A stretch of DNA of 7,270 nt, taken from assembly GCA_026002715.1 (NCBI GenBank), contig BOCC01000106.1:1-7270 (forward strand), in the 5' to 3' direction. Shown here piece after piece: positions 1-6,740 of this stretch; within the stretch, counting starts at the first letter, position 1; each line of letters starts with the position of its first letter. Position numbers and translations under genes: made by a program. The notes under the pieces were generated by a model. That model saw only the letters and a list, made by a program, of their open reading frames with translations. It ran no database searches and was not told the origin of the DNA. The DNA comes from Synergistales bacterium (GTDB lineage Bacteria > Synergistota > Synergistia > Synergistales > Aminobacteriaceae).

Positions 1-125
1 CTCCCATGCCTACGCTTAAACCTCACCTCGCGGCTTTGGCTCCAAGGCTTGGTACTGACTGCTTGCTAAGCTTTGTCAGGTCGGGACTCTCACCCGACTA
101 TATTACGCACACCGAACTGGCGCAC
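1..125 (-). mobile_element. Group II intron, 5' end (start of domain I), partial
   Basis: Read on the minus strand from position 125, the sequence opens with GTGCGCC, which fits the GUGYG 5' consensus of group II introns. A GC-rich hairpin follows at 80-98 (GTCGGG, loop TGAGAGT, CCCGAC), then the AGCAAGCAGTCAGTACC and CCAAGCCTTGGAGCC segments and GGTTTAAGCGTAGGC. I know this arrangement from domain I of many bacterial group II introns. The intron runs leftward out of the window, so its reverse transcriptase/maturase and domains V-VI are not visible and its class cannot be fixed. The 5' splice junction is placed between 126 and 125 from the consensus alone. The short plus-strand reading frame over 6-230 is a by-product of this structured RNA. 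Confidence 0.8.
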
Positions 126-243
126 CCTTCCTTTCCACCTCTCCTCGTAGCTGTTTATCTTCGGCAACGCGTAGCCACGAAGTCCGCGAGATCCGCAAAA
201 TCTAATGGGGGATATGATAAACCTCCTTAGATTTTGCTGTTTA
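126..243. other. Non-coding gap between HTH gene and group II intron
   Basis: This 118-bp stretch separates the stop codon of the helix-turn-helix gene from the intron junction, so it is the visible 5' exon of the intron. No convincing coding frame was found. One minus-strand frame stays open from the GGAGG at 226-222 into the intron, but it has no ATG and only a late TTG, so I do not call it. The hairpin at 195-237 is the one clear structure. Confidence 0.5.
195..237. repeat. Inverted repeat / hairpin downstream of the HTH gene
   Basis: GCAAAATCTAA (195-205) and TTAGATTTTGC (227-237) form perfect 11-bp arms. Inside them GGGGG (207-211) faces CCTCC (222-226), with one bulged base and a 10-nt loop. 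The inner pairs work better in plus-strand RNA, where one is a G-U pair, than in minus-strand RNA, where the same position is an A-C mismatch. It begins 7 nt after the stop of the minus-strand operon. It may act as a terminator or 3' stabiliser, but no T-tract follows on either strand. It could also be a relic of another element. Confidence 0.6.
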
Positions 244-483
244 CTATCCTTGAATAAAATTCTCGAAGTTCTGTTTGCTAATCGTCCAAACCTTACCGAC
301 TTTAACGCCGTGGAGCTTTCCGCTACGGAGCAAATTCAGTACCGTCCGAGCATTACACCCCAACGCCGCCGCCACGCCCTCGACACTATACATCTTTCCC
401 ATGATGGTTTTTAACTCCTCGGCTTCCGCATCTACTGCCATGGCCTCTCCAGACTCTTCTAACCTCTCCATATCGGCTGTCAT
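244..483 (-). CDS. Excisionase/MerR-like helix-turn-helix DNA-binding protein
   Basis: This is a 79-aa protein. Residues 31-78 form a compact winged helix-turn-helix of the HTH_17/excisionase type. The pattern is YSVEGVAAALGCNARTVLNL, then LLRSGKLHGVKVGK, then VWTISKQNFENFI: recognition helix, basic turn and wing. Residues 1-30 are an acidic extension not needed for the fold. The start at 483 is favoured because its ATG overlaps the stop of the upstream gene (ATGA, 483-480), suggesting translational coupling, with AAGG a few bases ahead. An internal ATG at residue 28 or 31 would give the bare domain. Proteins of this type include phage and transposon excisionases and BldC-like regulators, and some bind direct repeats head to tail. 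The 10-bp array in this operon's own promoter is a plausible target. There is no integrase nearby, so a regulatory role seems more likely than excision, but this is not proven. Confidence 0.85.
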   Translation of the reverse strand: MTADMERLEESGEAMAVDAEAEELKTIMGKMYSVEGVAAALGCNARTVLNLLRSGKLHGVKVGKVWTISKQNFENFIQG

Positions 484-1265
484 GACCTTATATCCTCAAT
501 GGCCTTCAGCGCGATGGCTACTAATTCTTCAGCTTCAGCCTCAATAGCCCTATTTTTTGCCTCTTTAGCCTCTTCATACATCGCCCAATCTAAATCACCT
601 AATCTGATATTAAGTTCTGTCATAACATTAAAAGAATCTTCTTCGTCCCAAGGTCTCCCTGCCGCCTCTACCTCTGCGAAAAATTCATCTTCTACCTTTT
701 TACGAGTCTCAGCATCAATGAGCGAAGGCCGTATGGAAAAATCAAATAATCCAGTTGGGACCTCTTCGTCCGTTCTCTGCAACTTACGTTTCGCGAGCTC
801 TATAATCTCGCCCTTTGCTCCCACTTGCTTTTCTGGATCAATCGCCCACTCTTTTGCTAATATTATTTCTTCTGGATCAAACGCTGTCTCTTCGCGCATA
901 TTCACCCCGGCCTTCGCTAATCCTGTTTCCAAACGCAATTTCGCCTTCGCCGTTTTCAATTCTATTTTTACTTTATATAATTCTACCTCCGCCACCTCCA
1001 CTTTTGCCTTGGCTGCTTTTACCTTCGCCTCTGCTTTCGCTATTTCCAATTTCGCCTTCGCTATTTCTTCATCTGCCGTCTTCGTTTCCACTCCCGCTTC
1101 CGCTATCACTTCCTCTACCGCTTCCATCCTTGCTTTCGCATCCTCTTGCGCTATCGCTTCCTTGATTGCCTTCAACCTAGCTCTTTTTGCTTCCACCATC
1201 TCATCCCGCAATTGCTCTGCCTCAAACGCCGCGCTTGTCTTCTTCGTCTCTTCCGACTTCGACAT
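480..1265 (-). CDS. Lys/Ala/Glu-rich coiled-coil protein, function unknown
   Basis: This is a 261-aa protein that I do not recognise as a named family. Residues 5-115 are almost pure charged helix, with runs alternating K/A/E and aliphatic residues (such as IAKAKLEIAKAEAKVKAAKA at 68-87), so a long coiled coil is expected. Residues 125-225 are more varied and contain FDFSIRP (174-180) and GRPWDEEDSFNVM (203-215), which may fold as a small domain. Residues 226-261 return to acidic helix. No signal peptide or membrane segment is seen, so it is probably cytoplasmic. The ATG at 1265 has a strong GGAGGTG site (1279-1273) at 7-nt spacing. It is the first gene of the operon and overlaps the helix-turn-helix gene by 4 bp, so the two products may work together. 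The long frame open on the plus strand here (499-1269) is a codon-composition artefact. Confidence 0.8.
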   Translation of the reverse strand: MSKSEETKKTSAAFEAEQLRDEMVEAKRARLKAIKEAIAQEDAKARMEAVEEVIAEAGVETKTADEEIAKAKLEIAKAEAKVKAAKAKVEVAEVELYKVKIELKTAKAKLRLETGLAKAGVNMREETAFDPEEIILAKEWAIDPEKQVGAKGEIIELAKRKLQRTDEEVPTGLFDFSIRPSLIDAETRKKVEDEFFAEVEAAGRPWDEEDSFNVMTELNIRLGDLDWAMYEEAKEAKNRAIEAEAEELVAIALKAIEDIRS

Positions 1266-1288
1266 ATAATTACACCTCCATAAAGTAT

Positions 1289-1307
1289 AAAGCCTATTTT
1301 TGGCTTT
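1289..1307. other. Small stem-loop in the leader of the left operon
   Basis: AAAGCC (1289-1294) pairs with GGCTTT (1302-1307) across a 7-nt loop. In the leftward transcript this hairpin sits about 10 nt upstream of the GGAGGTG site of the coiled-coil gene. It overlaps the end of the 10-bp repeat array. Six pairs, four of them A-U-rich, give only weak structure, so a role in attenuation or translation control is speculative. Confidence 0.35.
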
Positions 1308-1360
1308 TTATGTCTTAATATGTCTTAATACGTTTTAATCTGTTTTTATATGGCTTAATT
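1301..1360. repeat. Six tandem 10-bp direct repeats, likely operator array
   Basis: Six units follow one another exactly every 10 bp, from 1301, 1311, 1321, 1331, 1341 and 1351. The consensus is TGTCTTAATA. Units 2 and 3 are identical and match it fully; the others match at 7 or 8 of 10 positions. The array covers the region from the -10 box to about +50 of the leftward promoter. A 10-bp period equals one helical turn, so a protein bound to every unit would sit on one face, or the phased A/T runs could bend the DNA. The encoded helix-turn-helix protein is the obvious candidate ligand (inference). Confidence 0.8.
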
Positions 1361-1385
1361 ATAAGGTCATTTTATTATCTGTCAA
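1358..1385 (-). promoter_or_regulatory. Sigma70-type promoter of the coiled-coil/HTH operon
   Basis: On the minus strand the -35 box is TTGACA (1385-1380) and the -10 box is TATAAT (1363-1358), with a 16-bp spacer. Both hexamers are perfect consensus. Transcription should start near 1351, giving a leader of about 85 nt to the ATG at 1265. A promoter this strong, buried in a repeat array, is most easily explained if a repressor normally blocks it. Confidence 0.85.
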
Positions 1386-1394
1386 TACCTAAAA

Positions 1395-1421
1395 TTAAAT
1401 TGAATAAGACATTCAATTTAA
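1395..1421. promoter_or_regulatory. Perfect 11-bp dyad, probable operator
   Basis: TTAAATTGAAT (1395-1405) and ATTCAATTTAA (1411-1421) are exact reverse complements around the 5-nt centre AAGAC. The dyad lies about 10 bp upstream of the leftward -35 box. It contains TAAGACAT (1405-1412), the exact reverse complement of ATGTCTTA, which occurs twice in the 10-bp array (1310-1317 and 1320-1327). No T-tract follows, so a protein-binding site is more likely than a terminator. Confidence 0.6.
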
Positions 1422-1524
1422 CCTCCCTTAGCCGTTACTTAGTCGAATGAAGCGTGGCCATTACAGCAAGCTACGATACGCGCACAGGTGTTCAACAGTA
1501 GCGACGTATATAAATTTAGAATAT

Positions 1525-1533
1525 TGCTATAAT
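1525..1533 (+). promoter_or_regulatory. Extended -10 promoter for the coiled-coil/helicase operon
   Basis: TGCTATAAT (TGn plus a perfect TATAAT at 1528-1533) is an extended -10 element. The hexamer expected at -35 (about 1505-1510, CGTATA) is a poor match, which the TGn extension can offset. Transcription would start near 1540, about 60 nt before the ATG at 1601. It is the best rightward promoter seen ahead of the operon. Confidence 0.6.
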
Positions 1534-1600
1534 GAGTTATTGTGGTGTAATATGATTTAACTGAAGATGATTCTGCGTTAAGAATGGAGCGGATTTCTAA

Positions 1601-2311
1601 ATGAACGAAAAAATAAACGAGCAGTTGCTGTCTTTGGAAGAAGAATTGAATAAGTTAAGCGCCGCCGTTCATTATTTTCAACAAGCAAAAGACGCGACAG
1701 AAAAAATGACCGAAACGCTGACGGGCGTGCAATTGCGATATACAAAAAACAGCAATGACCTTCTGAATTTGCTTACAGAGTCCACAAGTAAGTTCAGGGC
1801 GTCATTAAACGAACTCCTTACCGCTTACCAAAAAAGCAACGACTCAACAAAAGAACAAATATCAAAATTCATTACGAAAAGCGAATATATTTCAGAGCAT
1901 CTTTCCACGCTTATGGCGTCATTAGACGCTTTAGTGGGGGTTTTTAGAGATGCCTTAAAAATGGAAGGAAGAATACAACAGGCTCTCGAAAAAAACGCTG
2001 CAACTACACAACAGGCTATGATAACGTCCAAGTCAGAGGTTATTTCCAAGGTTGGTTCTATAGGACAAGAAGTAAAAAAACTGCTCGAAGAAGTAAATGC
2101 AAATATTTACACACTTATTACGGCAAAGCACAACGATATTGACATACAGATAAAGGCATTGGAAAAAACATCACAGGTTAGTTTTAACGCGGTACGCTCT
2201 TTGCACGGAAATGTTAAATCAATATCCGGCGAAAATGCGCTTATTAAAATCTTGCTTTATATTAGTATTTCGATTGGAATTATCAATATGATTCTCATTT
2301 TTATATTTTGA
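1601..2311 (+). CDS. Tail-anchored coiled-coil membrane protein, candidate defence component
   Basis: This is a 236-aa protein, not a family I can name. Residues 1-205 are polar and helical with heptad-like spacing of Leu/Ile/Val (for example LLSLEEELNKLSAAV at 9-23), so a long coiled coil is expected, broadly like the cytoplasmic part of a chemoreceptor but without its signature hairpin tip. Residues 213-236 are a single hydrophobic segment at the very C-terminus with no tail after it, giving a tail-anchored topology with the coiled coil in the cytoplasm. There is no N-terminal signal peptide. The ATG at 1601 has GGAG at 1586-1589, a rather long 11-nt spacing. It is the first gene of the plus-strand operon, 24 nt ahead of the nuclease-helicase, so it may place that enzyme at the membrane or act as its sensor or effector (inference). 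Confidence 0.85.
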   Translation: MNEKINEQLLSLEEELNKLSAAVHYFQQAKDATEKMTETLTGVQLRYTKNSNDLLNLLTESTSKFRASLNELLTAYQKSNDSTKEQISKFITKSEYISEHLSTLMASLDALVGVFRDALKMEGRIQQALEKNAATTQQAMITSKSEVISKVGSIGQEVKKLLEEVNANIYTLITAKHNDIDIQIKALEKTSQVSFNAVRSLHGNVKSISGENALIKILLYISISIGIINMILIFIF

Positions 2312-2320
2312 TTGCAAAAC

Positions 2321-2326
2321 GGGGGA
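2321..2326 (+). promoter_or_regulatory. Ribosome binding site that fixes the helicase start
   Basis: GGGGGA lies 9 nt ahead of the ATG at 2336. This favours 2336 over the in-frame TTG at 2312, which directly follows the preceding stop codon and has no such site. The ATG at 2331 is out of frame. Confidence 0.6.
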
Positions 2327-2335
2327 ATAAATGGG

Positions 2336-5300
2336 ATGCTGCAAGTGCAGGCGGGGTATTTGCTGGATTGCGTCAAAGCCGTGTTGTCCGAAGGATATGA
2401 AAGAGACACCGTTCAACACTTGTTGCGCAGCTTGTGCTGTTTTGATTTAGACGTGCAAGAAAAAGAACGCGATATTCATAACCCCACCTCCGTTTTAGCT
2501 GTCGTAAATAATATAATATCTCGCGGTTTACCAACACGACCACCGCTTTCCGTGGAGACTGAGTTATTGACAAACTTCGCGCCTGATATATTCGCGCAGG
2601 ATGAAGAAGCCTCAAGAGTTGGCGCAATCCAGTTTAATCTTGACGCGGACGCGCTGCGGCCATACTTATTTCGCGCACTCCATCTTATCGACCCCCGCTT
2701 ATCCGCATCGGATTTTGAACGCGCGTATACGATTGACAGGCAAGATTATTTTGATAGTTCTTTTGAACAGGATTTTCTTCTTAATAAAGTTCCGGCTTTC
2801 CTATCGCCTTATTGGATGCAGCTGATAGAAACGCAACGCGCGTTCAGCGAGCTTTCCTCGTATTCTTCAGACGTTTCAGCAGACGACTATTTTAGGCAGA
2901 GAATAGATTTTTCCATTGAGTTTCCGTATCCAATCAATTCTTATGTAGGCTTGGCGATTGAAGTCGATGGCTCTCAGCATGAACAAAAAGACCAGACGCA
3001 CCTGGACGACAGAAGAGATAAGGCTTTATCAAAATTAGGATGGATGAATACGCTTCGCTTAAAGACCGGCGAATGGGACGATTTAAGAGACGCATTTGCG
3101 GTATTGGAAGAATTGCAGGAACATGAGTATTTCAAGATATTGGACGAGAACTACACAAACCCACTTTATAACTGTGCGGAAGGCATTGACGCTTTGCATT
3201 TGGCGCTCGTCCCCTTTGCGGTAGCGCGCATACAAAAGGCAATCGTACACATGCTATTGCAAAACCAAATATCCATTGACGATAAAGAATGGGCTATCGC
3301 TTGCATAGAGCGGGATGTTCCATGCGCGCAATTAGCATTCAGGGAATTGCAAATATGGTTTGACGCTATTTTTGAACTTTGCGGACAAGATTGCAAATTT
3401 CCTAAAATACGTCTGTATGTAGACAACAAATCCTCTTGCGTTTCGCCCAATTACAAAACAAAATGCAAGCCGATCAATCGTAAAAATAAAAAAGGGTATG
3501 ACATCTATATAGATTGCGCTATATTGGAACGCGGCTTTGTTACCGCTTACGACAAGAATATTCGCGCGAAGACAACCATAGGGATACGATCATCCCGATG
3601 CGTTCGCGGCGAGAGAGTGTTCGCCACAGATACAAATATAAAGTATTTGCCGCTCGGAGAGAAAAATAAAAGAGAAGACAGGTTCATTGCGGATAAGAAA
3701 AAAATCGGTTTACTGAAAATATTTTTGAGCGATATTTTCAGGAAGGTTGATTTTCACTCCGGCCAGATAGCGATACTGGATCGCGCGCTTCGCTGTGAAG
3801 ATGTTGTGGGTCTACTGCCGACCGGAGCTGGTAAATCATTGACATATCAAATGGCGGCGTTGTTACAACCAGGTATTGCGCTTGTGATAGACCCCTTAAA
3901 ATCCCTCATGTTAGATCAATATGAGGGGCTGGCGAAAAATGGAATTGATTGTGCGGTTTATATCAATTCTTCTCTAAACCCTGAAGAAAGAATTGCGGCT
4001 ACCCGAAAAATCGGAAACACGCAGATTCTTTTCGCGTTTCTTTCACCTGAACGTTTACAAATTGCGGAATTTAGGAGCGTTCTGTCGAAAGCGACCGGAA
4101 TCCAAAAACACAGCTTCAGCTATTGCGTTGTCGATGAAGCGCATTGCGTTTCAGAATGGGGGCATGATTTTAGGACAGCGTATCTTAAATTGGGAAGTAA
4201 TGCGAGGCGTTTTTGTAAAACAAAATCAGGGCTTCCCACATCTTTTATCGCTCTGACCGCTACGGCTTCTTATGATGTTCTTTCAGACATTCAAAGAGAG
4301 TTGGATATTCACACAGAAGACGCTACTGTCAGGTCGGAAAACATGGAACGCCCTGAATTGTCATTCGAGATATGCCCGGTAGCGATAAATGAAAAACCGG
4401 CGAATAAATATGCTCTCCGCTCGGCGGTAGGGCAGGCTAAATTGCAAATCCTCAAAAAAATTGTAACCGAACAATGTCATGATGGTCTTTCTAAAAGAGC
4501 CGGCGTCATCTTTTGCCCACACGCCACGGGGTTGTTTGGCGTACATGCCGGAAACTCTGAGGCCGGCATCGCCGAAACACTCGTGAGTATTATCACAGAC
4601 GCGAAATTGGATTTGTCCATAGGGACGTATGCAGGGTCTGCCGCGAATGGACAAGACAGGGATACGCATGAGGATATAAACATCAGCAACCAGAAGGGTT
4701 TTATTGAAAACAAAGTAGATTTGCTTGTCGCGACCAAGGCATTCGGCATGGGTATAGATAAGCCCAATATCCGCTATACCGTACATGTCAATTACCCCAG
4801 TTCTATTGAGGGTTTTTATCAAGAGGCCGGACGCGCCGGGCGCGACAGACGCAATGCCCTATGTATCATAATATTTGAAGAATTCGGCGCTTACGATAAA
4901 CAGCTTATGATGGATTTTCATTCCAATAATTTCAAGGGAATGCCGCAAGAATTGGCGGTTTTGCGTGAATTGTTGACCGGAATCAGATTTCCGCGCGCAA
5001 GCGTGCTTGCCGAATTGGAAAACATTATTCTGGACGAGTACGACAAAGCAATCAATTTAACGCCGAAAATAAATAAGACTAATCGAAAAGTATTGTATCT
5101 AAATCCCTACCCCCTATATGGTAGCATGTATTTGGATACACCTGCTTACAAATATTATGGACAAAAAGAAAACATCCCGGAGATTGTGACAAGGATACAG
5201 CAATGGCTGAGAGATGTGGATACTGAAGGCAAGGATTTATGGGATTTCATTTGCGAAGGAGATGTTACAGACCAAACCGTCGATGACGGAATAGAAAATA

Positions 5301-6457
5301 AACTCTCCGACCCCAATAATAAGGGTACATTTTTCGTTGCTATTCCTTTTGAAAATGACTCTACCGAGGAAATCACAAGACAATTACAATCCAATACAGG
5401 AGGCGGCTCCACAGCCGCAATCAGAAAAAACGTGGGACGTGCGTGTGCGTATTGTTCTGACGCAGATGAATTTCTCTCAAAATTAAGAAGTGGCTTATCC
5501 AAAGATAGAATATCAATAAACTTAGATAGTGAAACTGAGGAAATTATCAAGCGGCTTTTTCTTGAAATTCGTACACAGGACAGCACTTTTAAGGCAGTGT
5601 ACAGACTGTCGATTCTCGGGGTCATCCAGGATTATACTGTCGATTACAACGCAAAGCTAATTCACGCCTCAGTTGAAAAGCACTCGCAAGGATATTATAT
5701 AGAAAATTTGCGCGCATACCTTTCAAAATACAACGCGACAGAACGTGTCGATGCAATGATCGCAAGCCTTCCGCAACAAAAAGGTGATACCGAGATTCAA
5801 AAATGCTTAACGTTATTGGTGTATTTTACATACGAAGAAATAGCAGCGCAGCGCAGAATGTCTATTGACGCAATGGAAGACGCCTGCAAAGTCGGACTGC
5901 AAAAGGACGGCCCTGAAAGATTCCGTACGTTTATTTATATGTACATGAATTCAAAATACGCGCAAGCTCAGTATTTGCCAAAAGACACAAACAACGGACT
6001 TCTGGCGGAATTTGCAACTGTAAAGAAATACATTGCGCTCGTTCGCTCACATACCGGCGGGGAGATTAACAATTTGCGCCATCTCAGAGGCGCGGCTACG
6101 CTGATGCAGGTACAGCGCCCCGACAACTTTGTGTTTCAGATGTTAAAGGCGTTTTCTGTTTTTATTTTGGAAAAAGACGATCAAGATTTTATTTCCGAGG
6201 CGCAATATGAATATTACAGCGGCTTTTTAGCATTGCTTCGGCTAAACAACGGTGACGCAAGAGCAGTAATGGACGCGTCCCGTTTTTTCAAAGAAGAAAT
6301 CGCAAAATTTAACTCGGACGCCGTTTCTGCCGTCGAGGAAGCCGAGGAAACAGTATTGCATAAAATCCATTTGGATTGGCTTACGCAGTATAACAAAACA
6401 AGTGAAAACGAGTCTGTCGATACAAAATTGACAGACCCTGCCGAAAGAGGGATTTGA
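2336..6457 (+). CDS. PD-(D/E)XK nuclease (DUF559/Vsr-like) fused to RecQ-type SF2 helicase
   Basis: This 1373-aa protein should cut and unwind DNA in the cytoplasm. Residues 190-240 carry a DUF559/Vsr-like nuclease core: RIDFSIEF with D191, then AIEVDGSQH with E209, D211 and H215, then an Arg/Lys-rich helix (DDRRDKAL). A linker of about 230 residues follows. The helicase core is RecQ-like: a motif 0 glutamine (Q477 in FHSGQ), Walker A TGAGKS (K500), DEAH (600-603) inside VDEAHCVSEWGHDFR, motif III LTATAS (TAT at 641-643), motif V ATKAFGMGIDKPNIR (from 799) and motif VI QEAGRAGRD (829-837). About 530 residues follow that lack the RecQ four-cysteine zinc site and any recognisable HRDC domain. 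Part of them (such as YRLSILGVIQDYTVDY) may be a winged helix. The protein is more than twice the length of ordinary RecQ. It lies 24 nt after the coiled-coil gene and 1 nt before the next gene, so it is co-transcribed. A defence role is inferred. Confidence 0.9.
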   Translation: MLQVQAGYLLDCVKAVLSEGYERDTVQHLLRSLCCFDLDVQEKERDIHNPTSVLAVVNNIISRGLPTRPPLSVETELLTNFAPDIFAQDEEASRVGAIQFNLDADALRPYLFRALHLIDPRLSASDFERAYTIDRQDYFDSSFEQDFLLNKVPAFLSPYWMQLIETQRAFSELSSYSSDVSADDYFRQRIDFSIEFPYPINSYVGLAIEVDGSQHEQKDQTHLDDRRDKALSKLGWMNTLRLKTGEWDDLRDAFAVLEELQEHEYFKILDENYTNPLYNCAEGIDALHLALVPFAVARIQKAIVHMLLQNQISIDDKEWAIACIERDVPCAQLAFRELQIWFDAIFELCGQDCKFPKIRLYVDNKSSCVSPNYKTKCKPINRKNKKGYDIYIDCAILERGFVTAYDKNIRAKTTIGIRSSRCVRGERVFATDTNIKYLPLGEKNKREDRFIADKKKIGLLKIFLSDIFRKVDFHSGQIAILDRALRCEDVVGLLPTGAGKSLTYQMAALLQPGIALVIDPLKSLMLDQYEGLAKNGIDCAVYINSSLNPEERIAATRKIGNTQILFAFLSPERLQIAEFRSVLSKATGIQKHSFSYCVVDEAHCVSEWGHDFRTAYLKLGSNARRFCKTKSGLPTSFIALTATASYDVLSDIQRELDIHTEDATVRSENMERPELSFEICPVAINEKPANKYALRSAVGQAKLQILKKIVTEQCHDGLSKRAGVIFCPHATGLFGVHAGNSEAGIAETLVSIITDAKLDLSIGTYAGSAANGQDRDTHEDINISNQKGFIENKVDLLVATKAFGMGIDKPNIRYTVHVNYPSSIEGFYQEAGRAGRDRRNALCIIIFEEFGAYDKQLMMDFHSNNFKGMPQELAVLRELLTGIRFPRASVLAELENIILDEYDKAINLTPKINKTNRKVLYLNPYPLYGSMYLDTPAYKYYGQKENIPEIVTRIQQWLRDVDTEGKDLWDFICEGDVTDQTVDDGIENKLSDPNNKGTFFVAIPFENDSTEEITRQLQSNTGGGSTAAIRKNVGRACAYCSDADEFLSKLRSGLSKDRISINLDSETEEIIKRLFLEIRTQDSTFKAVYRLSILGVIQDYTVDYNAKLIHASVEKHSQGYYIENLRAYLSKYNATERVDAMIASLPQQKGDTEIQKCLTLLVYFTYEEIAAQRRMSIDAMEDACKVGLQKDGPERFRTFIYMYMNSKYAQAQYLPKDTNNGLLAEFATVKKYIALVRSHTGGEINNLRHLRGAATLMQVQRPDNFVFQMLKAFSVFILEKDDQDFISEAQYEYYSGFLALLRLNNGDARAVMDASRFFKEEIAKFNSDAVSAVEEAEETVLHKIHLDWLTQYNKTSENESVDTKLTDPAERGI

Positions 6458-6458
6458 A

Positions 6459-6740
6459 ATGTTGCTTGCGTATTTGTTTACGGTTTTATCTGTCATTGCG
6501 CTTATAAATTTACTATATCGCTCTCATAGTGATAATTCCGGTCATTACTGTACAAAGATACGAACTGGCATCATTCAGATAGTTGCGTGTGTAGTGGTAG
6601 GGGTATTGATGTGTGTTTCGATCGAGAGAATTGAATTTGTTTCTATTACTGACAAAGAGTATGCTCGCAGCGAATATGAGCGCCTGAGAAAAAATATCCT
6701 CACAGCGAGGGGCGGATTCACGTGGAGGCCCTTGCAATAG
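6459..6740 (+). CDS. Small protein with two membrane segments, function unknown
   Basis: This is a 93-aa protein of no family I recognise. Hydrophobic segments at about 2-20 and 37-55 predict two membrane helices joined by a short polar loop (RSHSDNSGHYCTKIRTG). A charged C-terminal region (56-93) contains KEYARSEYERLRK. The ATG at 6459 begins 1 nt after the helicase stop, with AGAGGG at 6446-6451 as ribosome binding site, so it is translated from the same message. Its end overlaps the start of the next gene by 19 bp. The position suggests an accessory membrane subunit of the system rather than an independent gene. The predicted segments are from inspection only. Confidence 0.75.
   Translation: MLLAYLFTVLSVIALINLLYRSHSDNSGHYCTKIRTGIIQIVACVVVGVLMCVSIERIEFVSITDKEYARSEYERLRKNILTARGGFTWRPLQ

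Larger units (their letters stand above)
1266..1600. other. Divergent intergenic regulatory region
   Basis: These 335 bp lie between the minus-strand operon and the plus-strand operon. From left to right they hold the Shine-Dalgarno site and leader of the left operon, a small stem-loop, six 10-bp direct repeats, a sigma70 promoter facing left, a perfect dyad, a stretch of about 100 bp in which I see nothing clear (1422-1524), and an extended -10 promoter facing right. No RNA gene or small coding frame with a credible start was found. Confidence 0.75.

Noticed and set aside
6..230. 74-aa plus-strand frame at the left edge
   Set aside because: It lies antisense to the group II intron RNA structure. 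Similar false frames are common over such introns.
205..547. Plus-strand frames of 69 and 90 aa (205-414 and 275-547)
   Set aside because: They are antisense to the HTH gene, which has a recognisable domain and coupled start.
815..1165. 116-aa Pro/Leu-rich plus-strand frame
   Set aside because: It is a third-frame shadow of the repetitive coiled-coil gene, with low-complexity composition and no start signal.
499..1269. 256-aa open frame on the plus strand opposite the coiled-coil gene
   Set aside because: It is rich in Ser, Ala and Phe, lacks a convincing ribosome binding site, and arises because Lys/Ala/Glu codons seldom give stops on the other strand. The minus frame has a strong GGAGGTG site and promoter.
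1301..1360. 10-bp repeats as a CRISPR array or replication iterons
   Set aside because: The units are too short and have no spacers for CRISPR. No replication protein gene is near, and they lie directly on a promoter.
1395..1421. Perfect dyad as an intrinsic terminator
   Set aside because: The stem is AT-rich and no T-tract follows on either strand. It also sits next to a promoter, so an operator is more likely.
4361..4822. 153-aa minus-strand frame inside the helicase gene
   Set aside because: It is antisense to helicase motifs IV-VI, which are clearly conserved on the plus strand. No ribosome binding site or family was seen.
5155..5625. 156-aa minus-strand frame inside the helicase gene
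   Set aside because: It is a Ser-rich shadow frame without start signals or recognisable motifs.
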